Positions 8,829 through 17,254 of a DNA stretch of 64,000 bases are shown here, piece after piece. Position numbers and translations under genes: made by a program. The notes under the pieces were generated by a model that was not told the origin of the DNA, searched no databases, and was given only the letters and a program-made list of their open reading frames with translations. The DNA is taken from assembly GCF_005405385.1 (NCBI RefSeq), contig NZ_BJDY01000002.1:310001-374000 (forward strand), given 5' to 3'. Positions within the stretch are counted from its first letter, which is position 1. Each line of letters opens with the position of its first letter. The DNA is from Lactiplantibacillus mudanjiangensis. Its GTDB lineage: Bacteria > Bacillota > Bacilli > Lactobacillales > Lactobacillaceae.

Positions 8829-9956
8829 ATGACATGGTCTAATTGGCAAGTCGCGCCATTTTTCACCAGTGTTTTCTTTGTGCTGGGGGTTTTGGCGCTC
8901 TACCAACTAACATTTAATGGTATTTTGTTCTGGGTAAAATGGCAACATCTTAGGATCAGCGAAACCACGATACGAACTTGGTACGGCATTCTATATATGG
9001 TCGTCTTTGTTGTGGCCTTACAATCTTTTGGCGACAGCGCAAACTACCCATGGCAGTTTATGAATTTTCAGATAATCGGTATTATCTTTTGCGCCTATTT
9101 TTTAAATATTAAGTTACCTTATTACTTGTTTTTTCCGGTTGTCTTGGTGTTTATGACGCTCAACCAGTCGTTGGGCTATTGGCAGTCTTGGGTACATGCG
9201 ATAACGCTAACGCTGCTATTTGGTGCACTTAACTTAATTCGTGCACGTGTCAAACAACGTACAGCAATTTTAATCAGTTATTCGGCCACTGGGATTATCT
9301 TTGGTGGGCTGTTGTGGTTATGGATGAAATTAAAGTTTAACTTTTCATGGCAAATTTTGGGTCAAGAGTGGTTGTATCTCACTATTTTTGAAGGGTTATT
9401 GTTTATTTACGTCAATATGCTAACGCAAAATGATGAAACAAAGCTACAGCTAACCAAATTTGCGAGTCATGATTCATTAACGGGAACCGAAAACTTTGCG
9501 GCCTATTCAGGAGCGATTAAACAATGGTTTGAGTTCAGTCAACGAAAACAACGGTCGTTGACGATGATGATGTTTGATATTGATCACTTTAAGATTTTCA
9601 ACGATACGTATGGTCATTTGGCTGGCGATCGGGTATTGCAACAAGTTGCCATGGTGGTCCAGACGGTGTTGAATGAAAATGATCCTGAAGTAAAGCTGTA
9701 CCGGACCGGTGGGGAAGAATTCAATATTTTATTTCCAGGTTATACGGTCGCTGAAACACAAGTTATTGTGACACAGATTTTTTTAGCCATTAATCATCAG
9801 GAAATCAATTTTGGTACCCACCAACTTGAAATTTCAGTTTCCGTTGGTGTTTCGGCATTAACGGCTGAAGATGCGACGCCACTTGATTTTTATAATCGTG
9901 TCGATCAAAAGCTATATCAATCTAAACGGAATGGGCGCATGCAAATTACGTATTAA
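8829..9956 (+). CDS. Membrane diguanylate cyclase (GGDEF domain), paralog
   Basis: A 375-residue paralog of the protein at 6396, with the same plan: about six membrane segments to residue 210, then a GGDEF domain with DIDHFKIFNDTYGHLAGD and GGEEF at 294-298. The catalytic domains are nearly identical, while the membrane parts differ more, as expected if the two sense different signals. The I-site position is again KLYR. Predicted to make c-di-GMP from GTP at the membrane. The copies flank a short NAD(P)-binding gene and repeat copy A, so the locus probably arose by tandem duplication. Confidence 0.9.
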   Translation: MTWSNWQVAPFFTSVFFVLGVLALYQLTFNGILFWVKWQHLRISETTIRTWYGILYMVVFVVALQSFGDSANYPWQFMNFQIIGIIFCAYFLNIKLPYYLFFPVVLVFMTLNQSLGYWQSWVHAITLTLLFGALNLIRARVKQRTAILISYSATGIIFGGLLWLWMKLKFNFSWQILGQEWLYLTIFEGLLFIYVNMLTQNDETKLQLTKFASHDSLTGTENFAAYSGAIKQWFEFSQRKQRSLTMMMFDIDHFKIFNDTYGHLAGDRVLQQVAMVVQTVLNENDPEVKLYRTGGEEFNILFPGYTVAETQVIVTQIFLAINHQEINFGTHQLEISVSVGVSALTAEDATPLDFYNRVDQKLYQSKRNGRMQITY

Positions 9957-9960
9957 TTAG

Positions 9961-9989
9961 AGACAGGCTGACAGGCCCGTCTTTTTTTT
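9961..9989 (+). terminator. Terminator after the second diguanylate cyclase
   Basis: AGAC-A-GGC pairs with GCC-C-GTCT around a 6-base loop and is followed by T8. Confidence 0.8.
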
Positions 9990-10052
9990 GTATTCGTTGA
10001 TCGAATTATTGTTAAATCAAAAAAATTAAAAATAAAACCCACTAAAAGTACT

Positions 10053-10091
10053 GATAGCCTCGACATTATGTTGAGACTATCGGCCTTTTTT
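10053..10091 (+). terminator. Second terminator-like hairpin before the surface cluster
   Basis: GATAGCCTC (10053-10061) pairs, with one mismatch, with GAGACTATC (10073-10081); a T6 run follows. It may insulate the WxL cluster or end a transcript from the left. The rest of 9990-10361 is AT-rich with no reading frame and holds only the inverted repeat at 10259. Confidence 0.7.
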
Positions 10092-10258
10092 GCATCGACA
10101 ATCGCGCCCAATTAATGATGTAAGCGATAAAATAATTTGTTTGAGGGTATTGATTATTCAATACTGATTTGTTATATTTATATTAAGAAATGGTTGATTA
10201 TTTGGACTTAATTAAGCTTTATTGTGGTTTTTTTAGTTAGTTAAGTCTTTTAATTACT

Positions 10259-10285
10259 CAGTAAACTGCGCAAATTCGTTTACTG
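10259..10285 (+). promoter_or_regulatory. Inverted repeat upstream of the first WxL gene
   Basis: CAGTAAAC (10259-10266) and GTTTACTG (10278-10285) are perfect 8-bp arms around an 11-bp spacer, 77 bases before the WxL start. Size and place fit an operator, but a leader hairpin is also possible. Confidence 0.5.
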
Positions 10286-10361
10286 GAAACCATTAAGACG
10301 TTGTTGCTTTAGTGAGGGTCTAGCGGAAGACTTTTACAGACATATGAAGGGAAGGCATATC

Positions 10362-10946
10362 ATGAAAAAACATTGGGGATTAATGACATTAGGCGTCGTT
10401 GCATTATTTGCAATGCCAATCGCGGGACAAGCGGCATCAATTGTATCTGGTGGTAACACCACTGCAACGGTTAATTTGGAGGAAGATGTAAATAGTGATA
10501 TTGAAATAACTAGCGCACCAACGATTGATTTTGGGACTGCTAAAATTACGGCTTCGTCGATGACTCTAACGGCAAATAGCATTGATGATCCAATCACCGT
10601 GAAGAATCCTGGTAAAACATCCGGTTGGAATGTGACTGTCAATAGTGACGGCTTTAAGAATGGTACTGGTGAGGTCGATTTAGGTGCAACGTTGAATTTA
10701 GATGGTGGGACGCCAACACCAGAAGAAGCTTCTAATCAGTCGACAGCACCAACAGCCCCATCAACGGTTGCTGTGGATGGCACTGGTGCGGATTCTAATG
10801 TTTTTACTGCTCAAATCGGTGCTGGTATGGGGACATGGACGGATGTCTTTAGTACGAGTGATGTCACACTTGATATCCCAGCGGGTGCTTCAACTGATCA
10901 ATACACGACTAACTTGACTTGGACATTAACGAATGGACCCGCATAA
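10362..10946 (+). CDS. WxL domain surface protein
   Basis: A 194-residue secreted protein with a signal peptide (residues 1-24, ending near AGQA) and a WxL wall-binding domain over almost all the rest. The two signature parts are SGWNVTV in mid-protein and TWTLT at the C-terminus. WxL proteins bind peptidoglycan non-covalently and work with DUF916 proteins, one of which follows. The ATG at 10362 is chosen over 10344 because GGGAAGG (10349-10355) precedes it and the residues after it form a proper signal peptide. Confidence 0.9.
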   Translation: MKKHWGLMTLGVVALFAMPIAGQAASIVSGGNTTATVNLEEDVNSDIEITSAPTIDFGTAKITASSMTLTANSIDDPITVKNPGKTSGWNVTVNSDGFKNGTGEVDLGATLNLDGGTPTPEEASNQSTAPTAPSTVAVDGTGADSNVFTAQIGAGMGTWTDVFSTSDVTLDIPAGASTDQYTTNLTWTLTNGPA

Positions 10947-10979
10947 ATTAGTTTAAAAGTGTACAATAAAGGTACCATT

Positions 10980-11001
10980 ATCAGAGATGATTATCTCTGA
11001 T
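10980..11001 (+). other. Intercistronic hairpin in the WxL cluster
   Basis: ATCAGAGAT and ATCTCTGAT form a perfect 9-bp stem with loop GATT between the WxL gene and the DUF916 gene. There is no T run, so it is more likely an mRNA processing or stability element than a terminator. It could leave the WxL protein in excess over its partner. Confidence 0.55.
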
Positions 11002-11033
11002 TTACATAAGGTTTAAGAGAGGCGGGATTCAAC

Positions 11034-12050
11034 ATGAAAAAGTGGCGATGGGCCGCAAGTTTATTAGTTGGCCTGAGCTGTTTAGGTGGTTGGTGGCAGA
11101 CCGCTCAAGCAGAAAGCAATCATTACAGTGTTCGGGCAGTTTTGCCAAGTAATCAAGTCAACAAAAAGTTGACTTATTTTGATTTACTGGTTAAACCTGG
11201 TAAAACGCAAACAGTCACGGTTCGTATCAACAATAAGGATACTAAATCACATCAATATGATGTGACGACTAACTTAGCGTCAACGAGTGATGCCGGACAA
11301 CTGGTTTATAATCAAACGGTTAAAAATCCGGATGCATCGCTTCAATTTAATTTAGCTACGGCGACCAGCAAAGTGAAAACGGTCACGGTGCCAGCTAAAA
11401 AAGCCAAGTTGGTTAATTTAAAAGTTAAGCTTCCGGAAAAACAATTTCCAGGAATTGCGTTAGGCGGCATCAACATTGTGCAACATGCAACCGCTGACAA
11501 AAAATCGAACAAACAATCTGTATCTATTACCAATCAATTTGCTTATACATTAGGTATTCAGTTACGGGAAACGAAAAAACTTACGGTTAAACCTGAATTG
11601 AACTTATTGTCCGCTGAACCACTGCAAGTTAACTATCAAAATTACGTTGTTGCTAAGTTACAAAATTCACGGGCAGTGATCATGCATGATTTAAAGGTCA
11701 ACAGTTACGTGACGAAGCAAGGCAGCGATAAAAAACTATTAAAAACGGTTAAAGAAAATATGACAATGGCACCTAATAGTCATTTCAACTTTGCTTTGGG
11801 TGATGGTTCGAAAGCTTTAGCTGTGGGTAATTATACCTTACATTTAAAAGCTTCGGCCGAGAATGGTAAGTATCATTGGCAATTCACGAAGAAATTCACG
11901 GTAACCCAAACGAAGGCTGCTAAGGCCGCAATCAACGAAACTGGAGCGAATACTAATTGGACATTGGTTGCTATCCTAGGTGGCGTTATTGTTATTTTAA
12001 TCGCGGTTATCGTTTGGATTTTAATGAGAAACCGACGCAAGTCAAAATAA
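11034..12050 (+). CDS. DUF916/DUF3324 WxL-interacting membrane protein
   Basis: A 338-residue protein of the CscA type: a signal peptide (1-26), an extracellular DUF916 domain (about 30-150), DUF3324 (about 165-295) and a C-terminal transmembrane helix (about 310-332) with a basic tail (RNRRKSK). This family anchors in the membrane and contacts WxL proteins and peptidoglycan. It sits between two WxL genes, 87 bases after the first and 24 before the second, as expected for one surface complex. A paralog is at 35319. Confidence 0.92.
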   Translation: MKKWRWAASLLVGLSCLGGWWQTAQAESNHYSVRAVLPSNQVNKKLTYFDLLVKPGKTQTVTVRINNKDTKSHQYDVTTNLASTSDAGQLVYNQTVKNPDASLQFNLATATSKVKTVTVPAKKAKLVNLKVKLPEKQFPGIALGGINIVQHATADKKSNKQSVSITNQFAYTLGIQLRETKKLTVKPELNLLSAEPLQVNYQNYVVAKLQNSRAVIMHDLKVNSYVTKQGSDKKLLKTVKENMTMAPNSHFNFALGDGSKALAVGNYTLHLKASAENGKYHWQFTKKFTVTQTKAAKAAINETGANTNWTLVAILGGVIVILIAVIVWILMRNRRKSK

Positions 12051-12074
12051 GTCAGTAACTGGGGGGCATGGACA

Positions 12075-13115
12075 ATGAAACAATGGCTAGTGATTGGGCT
12101 TAGTTTATTAATCGGGAGTTGGCCGGCTTTGCCAGGACGAGCCACGACCACGGCCGACAGTGATGCTGCGACAACATCATCGGTTTCGAGTTCAACGCAA
12201 TTAAGTACGGATAGCGGTGCAGTATCGACTAGTGACGCCACTGAGTCTAGTCAAACAACCAAATCAGACCATACTGCTGAAAGCTCAACCGCAACAACCT
12301 CTGCTGAAGAAACGACTAGTAGTAGTGATCAGTCATCGTCCGCTAGCCATGATGAATCCAGTTCAAGCGCATCATCGTCGAGTAGCCAATCTGAGAGTAA
12401 GGTTGGGCAATTAAAGTTAACACCGACGACGACTGCTTTGACGGTAACGGATGGTCAATCTACTGAACTCACCGGTACCGTTCAAGTGCCTAAACAAAGT
12501 CTCAATCAAAAAGTTGTGATTCATCCAACAATCAATGGCACTACAGCAACGACAGTCACGGTTACCGCAACGACCACGAAAGTGCCATTTACTGTCACTG
12601 TACCAGCCTCATCGTTACAAGTTGGGGACAATCAAGTGACGTTGGCAGCAACCAGTGAACAAGTTGAAGCGGCCCCGACCACCGCTGTTCAGATTAACGT
12701 GATGACGGTTCCTGATAGTGGTAGCATCAGCTATACGCAATCAGTCGGCGCCTTGGCTTTTGGTCAAGTGACGCTAACTGGGGCGTCACAGTTAATCAAA
12801 CGTTCTGGCGATTGGCATCTGATTGTTAATGATGATCGAACCACGACTACCGGCTGGGTGCTTTCCGCTGAAGCGACATCGTTAACAACTAGTGATGGTC
12901 AACAGTTGGCTGGTGGGCTGGTCTATCGTCAAGGTGGACAAGAAACCTCACTAACTAATCAAGTCGTCGAAGTTGCTAAAAGTACCGCTACAACTTATGA
13001 TGTCGAGTCACATTGGACTAGCGATACCGGAATTTTATTGCGACTTAATGCGGGTGCGCGCGCTGGCGACTACGCTGGACAATTAACTTGGACCTTAACA
13101 AGTGCCCCAGAATAA
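12075..13115 (+). CDS. Ser/Thr-rich WxL surface protein
   Basis: A 346-residue exported protein. A signal peptide (about 1-24) is followed by a low-complexity Ser/Thr stretch (about 25-115) that probably spans the wall, a beta-sandwich-like segment (about 115-210) and a C-terminal WxL domain (TTGWVLS, then LTWTL nine residues from the end). Closing this three-gene cluster, it is likely exposed through its Ser/Thr stalk while the WxL domain holds it to peptidoglycan. The GGGGGG preceding the start is a strong ribosome-binding site. No catalytic motif seen. Confidence 0.88.
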   Translation: MKQWLVIGLSLLIGSWPALPGRATTTADSDAATTSSVSSSTQLSTDSGAVSTSDATESSQTTKSDHTAESSTATTSAEETTSSSDQSSSASHDESSSSASSSSSQSESKVGQLKLTPTTTALTVTDGQSTELTGTVQVPKQSLNQKVVIHPTINGTTATTVTVTATTTKVPFTVTVPASSLQVGDNQVTLAATSEQVEAAPTTAVQINVMTVPDSGSISYTQSVGALAFGQVTLTGASQLIKRSGDWHLIVNDDRTTTTGWVLSAEATSLTTSDGQQLAGGLVYRQGGQETSLTNQVVEVAKSTATTYDVESHWTSDTGILLRLNAGARAGDYAGQLTWTLTSAPE

Positions 13116-13132
13116 TTAAGTTTTATCGAGAG

Positions 13133-13243
13133 TGGGACAAAAGACGGTTTGCTACCGAGCATAGCCTAGGAATACGAATGATTGTGTACTTTCAATCGTT
13201 TGTATTCCGTAGCTAAGCGGAGGGAGCAGTCTTTTGTCCCACG
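13133..13243. repeat. Long two-tier inverted repeat
   Basis: GTGGGACAAAAGAC (13133-13146) pairs perfectly with GTCTTTTGTCCCAC (13230-13243). Inside, GGAATACGAATGATTG (13170-13185) pairs with 13194-13209 apart from two positions. It lies 17 bases after the WxL cluster and before a separate terminator, so its full purpose is unclear. Confidence 0.8.
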
Positions 13244-13275
13244 TTTCGACTATAAATATTCGGAGATGCAAATAC

Positions 13276-13304
13276 GAGTTTGGGTTTTGTCCCAAACTCT
13301 TTTT
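13276..13304 (+). terminator. Terminator of the first WxL cluster
   Basis: GAGTTTGGG pairs with CCCAAACTC, loop TTTTGT, T5 tail. Confidence 0.88.
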
Positions 13305-13399
13305 AGTACCAATGAGCACATCAATTGAATTAATAAAAGGTTATCGATATGATAACTACAAGCAAAGAAATTAAGCCATTTTTAGAAAGGGTGAGGTCA

Positions 13400-13651
13400 A
13401 TGTTAGGTTGGATTTGGTCATTAATTGTTGGTGGGGTAATTGGCGCGATTGCTGGTGCCATCACGAGCCGCGATGTTCCTGCCGGCGTTATTGGCAATAT
13501 TATTGCTGGTTTAGTTGGTGCCTGGCTTGGTCAAGCCTTGTTCGGTACCTGGGGGCCGTCTTTAGCCGGGATGGCCTTAGTACCATCTGTATTAGGTGCC
13601 GTTATTTTAGTGCTGATTGTCGCCGCCGTCTTTGGGATGCGAAAACGCTAA
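13400..13651 (+). CDS. GlsB/YeaQ/YmgE family small membrane protein
   Basis: An 83-residue very hydrophobic, Gly-rich protein (IWSLIVGGVIGAIAGAI, then IGNIIAGLVGAWLG) with three membrane segments, the full length of the GlsB/transglycosylase-associated family. The ATG at 13400 is chosen over 13349 because GTGAGG lies just upstream and the family normally begins at this MLGW. Members are stress-induced; in some Firmicutes GlsB anchors an Asp23-type protein, but none is adjacent here. Confidence 0.88.
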   Translation: MLGWIWSLIVGGVIGAIAGAITSRDVPAGVIGNIIAGLVGAWLGQALFGTWGPSLAGMALVPSVLGAVILVLIVAAVFGMRKR

Positions 13652-13719
13652 AAAGTTGATTGGTTGATTGTAGTGGCGTGGGGTCAGAAGTAGCATCAAC
13701 TGATTTTGGGCTACGACGT

Positions 13720-13757
13720 AAAAAGGGAGTTGAGACTTTTGTCTTGACCCCCTTTTT
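13720..13757 (+). terminator. Terminator after the GlsB-type gene
   Basis: AAAAAGGGAGTTGAGAC pairs (with G-U pairs) with GTCTTGACCCCCTTTTT; the T run is part of the stem. Bidirectional in form. Confidence 0.82.
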
Positions 13758-13883
13758 AGCGTTGATTCAGCAAGTTACCGAATGACGCCTTTTAGTGTCC
13801 TTCACTCAGCAAAGCAAGTATGGTAGCAGCAGGTCTGGGATACTTTGCTTGCCTTGACCGAATTAATATGGGGGGTGTTAAGG

Positions 13884-16112
13884 ATGCGCGCAAAATTAAA
13901 GGCGGTTTGTTTGGGCGTACTCACATTGCTATTGATTTTAACAATGAATCGATTGGCACAAGCTGATGAAGTCCCTGTTAGTGGGTTAACGGGAAGTGAA
14001 GCAGTGGTAACTGATCACAATGGAACCGTCATTAAGGATACGAGTACGTTGAGTAAGTGGGAAGCTTATACGGTCAGTTATCAATGGTCAATTCGAAACG
14101 GACAACCAATTAGTGCTGGTGATACGGCGCAAGTCGAATTACCTAATGGAGCGGTTGCGGAACATGATCTGAGTTTTGATTTGAAGGATGATTCAGGTCA
14201 AGTGGTGGGGACGTTTACCATCAAAGCCGGAGAAACGACCGGGACAATTATGTTTAATGATTACTTAGCTGGTGTTGGGACCCACCGTTATGGGACCTTG
14301 ACCTTCTTTGCAAAAGGGACTGTTGATCAGGGTAGCCATTCTGGTTGGGTCATTAACAAGAATGGCTGGGTTGGTGATTACAGTGATGGTCGCCCGTCTA
14401 AGTTAGTTTGGAACATCGCTTTTAACCCTGACAACAAAGACTTAGGCACCGTTGTGGTTGAAGATACTTTGAGTACGAACCAAACTTATTTGCCAGGTAC
14501 GTTAGTCGCTAAGACTGGTCATTATGATGCAGCTGGTAATTTTGCCAGTACGGGGACAACTACACCACAGGTAGCGGTAAATGGCAGTCATCTCACGTTT
14601 ACGTTTAGCAACATTCAAACGGCTGTTGATATGACTTATATGACTGAACTGACCAATGTTTCTAGTGGTGCTAATGCTTGGGAAAATTCGGCCACGCTTG
14701 ATGGCACCACTGTTGGTGGTAAAGTCAGTTGGGGTGGATCAGGTACGGGTACTGGTGGCGGAACACAAGCCGATGCAAAAGGAAGTGTCCGGTTAACGAA
14801 GTCTGATCAGGCTACTGGTGCGGCTTTAGCCGGTGCTCACTATAAGTTGGAAAATAGTCAAGGTCAGGTTGTTAAAGCGGATTTGGTAACTGATGATAAA
14901 GGGCAACTACAAGTTAATGATTTAGCGGCCGGCGAATATCGCTTTGTTGAAACTCAAGCACCAGCTGGTTATGAGTTAAATAAGACAGTGATTAACTTTA
15001 CAATTGATGCTGCTAACTTGACGCAAACCGTTGCCGTCAGTCAAGCGGATACCAAGCTGCCAGTTGTTCTTGGGAGTGTGGAATTAACCAAAACGGCTGC
15101 CGATAATGGGCAAGCACTAGCCGGTGCCGTTTATGAGTTACGCAATGCCGCGGGTAATATCTCGCAAAAGAATTTGACGACCAATGAGCATGGACAGCTA
15201 CTGATCAAGGACTTAGCCGTTGGTTCATATCAATTAATTGAAACCAAGGCACCAACCGGATATGAGCTTAATTCGACGCCAGTTGCGTTTGAAATTACCG
15301 CAAATGCCGCTACTCAAGTGGTCATGGTTAAACAAAGTGATTCATCGACTCCTGTGGCACCAGTTGTTTTGGGCGCAGTTACTTTGACTAAAGTGGCTGC
15401 TAATGACGGGGCTGCTTTGGCCGGCGCGGTATACGACTTGCGTAATGCCGAAGATCAAGTGATAAAAAGTGGTCTAACCACCGATGCACAGGGTCAATTA
15501 ACGGTTACCGAACTGCCAGCCGGTGCTTATCATTTTGTTGAAACTAAAGCCCCAACTGGTTATGAGTTGAATACCAAACCAATTCAGTTTACGATCGTTG
15601 CGCAACAGACTACGACAGTATCGGTCAATGCTAGTGATCAATTAATTCCAGGTGAACCAGAAAAGCCAGTTGAACCGAACATACCAGGTGAACCAGAAAA
15701 GCCAACTGAACCAAGTGTACCTGGCGAGCCAGAAAGGCCAGTTGAGCCAAGCGTACCTGGTAAGCCGGAAAAACCAGTTAAACCAACGATTTCTGGCAAA
15801 CCAACGAAACCAGCAACACCAGCAACACCAACGAAGCCAGTGGTTCCTACACAACCGGCAACGTCAGTGCCATCGATTAAACCTAGTCAGGTACCGTCGT
15901 CAAACACTACTGGTTCAACGACTGTTCATCAACCTGCCACGGGCCTTCAGTCGAACACTAATCGGCCAGTAACGACACCAAGCACGTCGTCAGCCGCTAC
16001 GTTGCCACAAACTAGTGAACGACCATCGGCATTAGCGCTGATTGCAGGCATCTTAGGTTGGTTAGGATTAGTCTGCTTAGCAGCTTGGGTTGTTTGGTGG
16101 CGAGAACTTTGA
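13884..16112 (+). CDS. Cna-B (SpaA-like) repeat adhesin, LPQTSE sortase substrate
   Basis: A 742-residue wall-anchored protein. Signal peptide 1-28 is followed by a collagen-binding/fibrinogen-binding-type N domain (about 30-300), then three Cna-B/SpaA repeats of about 85 residues, each ending ET-x-AP-x-GYEL. The conserved Lys near each repeat start and the Glu of this motif fit internal isopeptide bonds. A Pro-rich PGEPEKP stalk precedes LPQTSE, a hydrophobic segment and a basic end. The start at 13884 follows GGGGGTG; earlier in-frame starts are not signal-peptide-like. A four-repeat paralog is at 46734. Ligand unknown; a matrix or host glycoprotein is plausible. Confidence 0.9.
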   Translation: MRAKLKAVCLGVLTLLLILTMNRLAQADEVPVSGLTGSEAVVTDHNGTVIKDTSTLSKWEAYTVSYQWSIRNGQPISAGDTAQVELPNGAVAEHDLSFDLKDDSGQVVGTFTIKAGETTGTIMFNDYLAGVGTHRYGTLTFFAKGTVDQGSHSGWVINKNGWVGDYSDGRPSKLVWNIAFNPDNKDLGTVVVEDTLSTNQTYLPGTLVAKTGHYDAAGNFASTGTTTPQVAVNGSHLTFTFSNIQTAVDMTYMTELTNVSSGANAWENSATLDGTTVGGKVSWGGSGTGTGGGTQADAKGSVRLTKSDQATGAALAGAHYKLENSQGQVVKADLVTDDKGQLQVNDLAAGEYRFVETQAPAGYELNKTVINFTIDAANLTQTVAVSQADTKLPVVLGSVELTKTAADNGQALAGAVYELRNAAGNISQKNLTTNEHGQLLIKDLAVGSYQLIETKAPTGYELNSTPVAFEITANAATQVVMVKQSDSSTPVAPVVLGAVTLTKVAANDGAALAGAVYDLRNAEDQVIKSGLTTDAQGQLTVTELPAGAYHFVETKAPTGYELNTKPIQFTIVAQQTTTVSVNASDQLIPGEPEKPVEPNIPGEPEKPTEPSVPGEPERPVEPSVPGKPEKPVKPTISGKPTKPATPATPTKPVVPTQPATSVPSIKPSQVPSSNTTGSTTVHQPATGLQSNTNRPVTTPSTSSAATLPQTSERPSALALIAGILGWLGLVCLAAWVVWWREL

Positions 16113-16197
16113 TAAATTCGAGCAGGAGTGGTTACTTATCTTGAAACTATTGATACAATAATATGTAGCAATGGCGTTGAGATGGGGTGAATCATAA

Positions 16198-16668
16198 ATG
16201 ATATTACTAAATTTATTAAATCTAGCCTTAGTATGGATTGTCATCCGGAATGTGGTGTTTGAATCACAATTGGAACTCAAAGCCAGGTATCGCTGGGGGC
16301 AGCTCATTGTAGCTGGTCTATTGGTAGCGTGGGGCGCTAATGGCGGCCTAGCTAGTCTTAGCGATCTGTTGTTCTGGTCACTATTTATGTTAATGAATGT
16401 GATGATGGGTCATGGCGGGTTAACCGCCACGAAGTTAGTCTTACCGGGATCGTGGGTCCGACGAACAGTAACGTTAGATCAAATTACGGCGATTAATATT
16501 GCGATTATTCCAGCGATTGATGAAAAGTCGCGGGTAATTGTCAAATTTGTCCTCGGCTCACGCCGGCAAATTAATATGGTGTTCAACGGGACTGCTGCCG
16601 CTGTTAAATCAGCAATACAGGAACGTGTCGGTACTAAAATTGCGATTGAAGTGTCAAAATTAGAATAA
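16198..16668 (+). CDS. Hypothetical small membrane protein
   Basis: A 156-residue protein with three hydrophobic segments in the first 80 residues (about 1-20, 33-52, 56-75) and a soluble C-terminal half with a beta-rich VRRTVTLDQITAI...VIVKFVLGSRRQINM pattern that recalls small PH-like domains. No known family is recognised with confidence. It has its own ribosome-binding site and terminator and stands alone between the Cna-B adhesin and a tautomerase. Confidence 0.65.
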   Translation: MILLNLLNLALVWIVIRNVVFESQLELKARYRWGQLIVAGLLVAWGANGGLASLSDLLFWSLFMLMNVMMGHGGLTATKLVLPGSWVRRTVTLDQITAINIAIIPAIDEKSRVIVKFVLGSRRQINMVFNGTAAAVKSAIQERVGTKIAIEVSKLE

Positions 16669-16680
16669 GCGTATGGATCA

Positions 16681-16717
16681 AAACATGGACTGTCTGATTG
16701 ACGATCCATGTTTTTTT
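16681..16717 (+). terminator. Terminator after the hypothetical membrane protein
   Basis: AAACATGGA pairs with TCCATGTTT around a 15-base loop region, followed by a T run. Confidence 0.85.
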
Positions 16718-16813
16718 GATGGAAAAAGGTCAAAAGTTGATAAATATCAATTTTTGCGGATAATAATTACGGTAAACTAAGGGTTGTTGAAGAACTAGAA
16801 AGGAAGTTTTAAA

Positions 16814-17206
16814 ATGCCATTAATGCGTGTTGATATGTTTCGTGGTCGTAGTAAGGCCGAGATTCGAACCATTTTAGATGTTGCTTACCAAGTTGCTTCG
16901 GAAGAATTTCATTTATTGCCTCGAGATCGTTATCAGATTGTGACCCAACATGATCCTGAAGAAATGATTATTGAAGATGTTGGCTTGGGTTTTGAACGGA
17001 CTGATAAATTTTTACTCTTTAGTTTGACCTCGAGTCCACGCGATGAAGCTGATAAAGAACGGTTTTACGCACGACTAGTTAAAGAATTGGCCGAAAAAGC
17101 GGACGTTGCGCCTAGTGATGTTATGATTAACATTGTTAGCAATACGAAAGCTGATTGGAGCTTTGGCGATGGCGAAGCCCAATTTATGAATGGCAAACTG
17201 GGTTAA
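16814..17206 (+). CDS. Tautomerase family protein
   Basis: A 130-residue protein of the Tautomerase_2 type (MSAD/4-oxalocrotonate tautomerase superfamily). It begins Met-Pro, leaving Pro2 as the N-terminal catalytic base after Met removal, and has the beta-alpha-beta pattern with PRDRYQIVTQHDPE in the middle. Cytoplasmic; the physiological substrate is unknown, and members act on keto-enol or halogenated acid analogues in vitro. AAGGAAG precedes the start. Monocistronic, closed by a perfect bidirectional terminator. Confidence 0.85.
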   Translation: MPLMRVDMFRGRSKAEIRTILDVAYQVASEEFHLLPRDRYQIVTQHDPEEMIIEDVGLGFERTDKFLLFSLTSSPRDEADKERFYARLVKELAEKADVAPSDVMINIVSNTKADWSFGDGEAQFMNGKLG

Positions 17207-17210
17207 AACT

Positions 17211-17252
17211 AAAAAGATCTCATGAAATCACCCGATTTCATGAGATCTTTTT
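17211..17252. terminator. Bidirectional terminator between tautomerase and DJ-1 genes
   Basis: AAAAAGATCTCATGAAATC pairs perfectly with GATTTCATGAGATCTTTTT across ACCC. It serves the converging genes on both sides. Confidence 0.95.
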
Positions 17253-17254
17253 AG

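Noticed and set aside
13845-13883. Longer N-terminus for the Cna-B adhesin starting at 13845
   Set aside because: The added residues are not signal-peptide-like, and GGGGGTG points to 13884.
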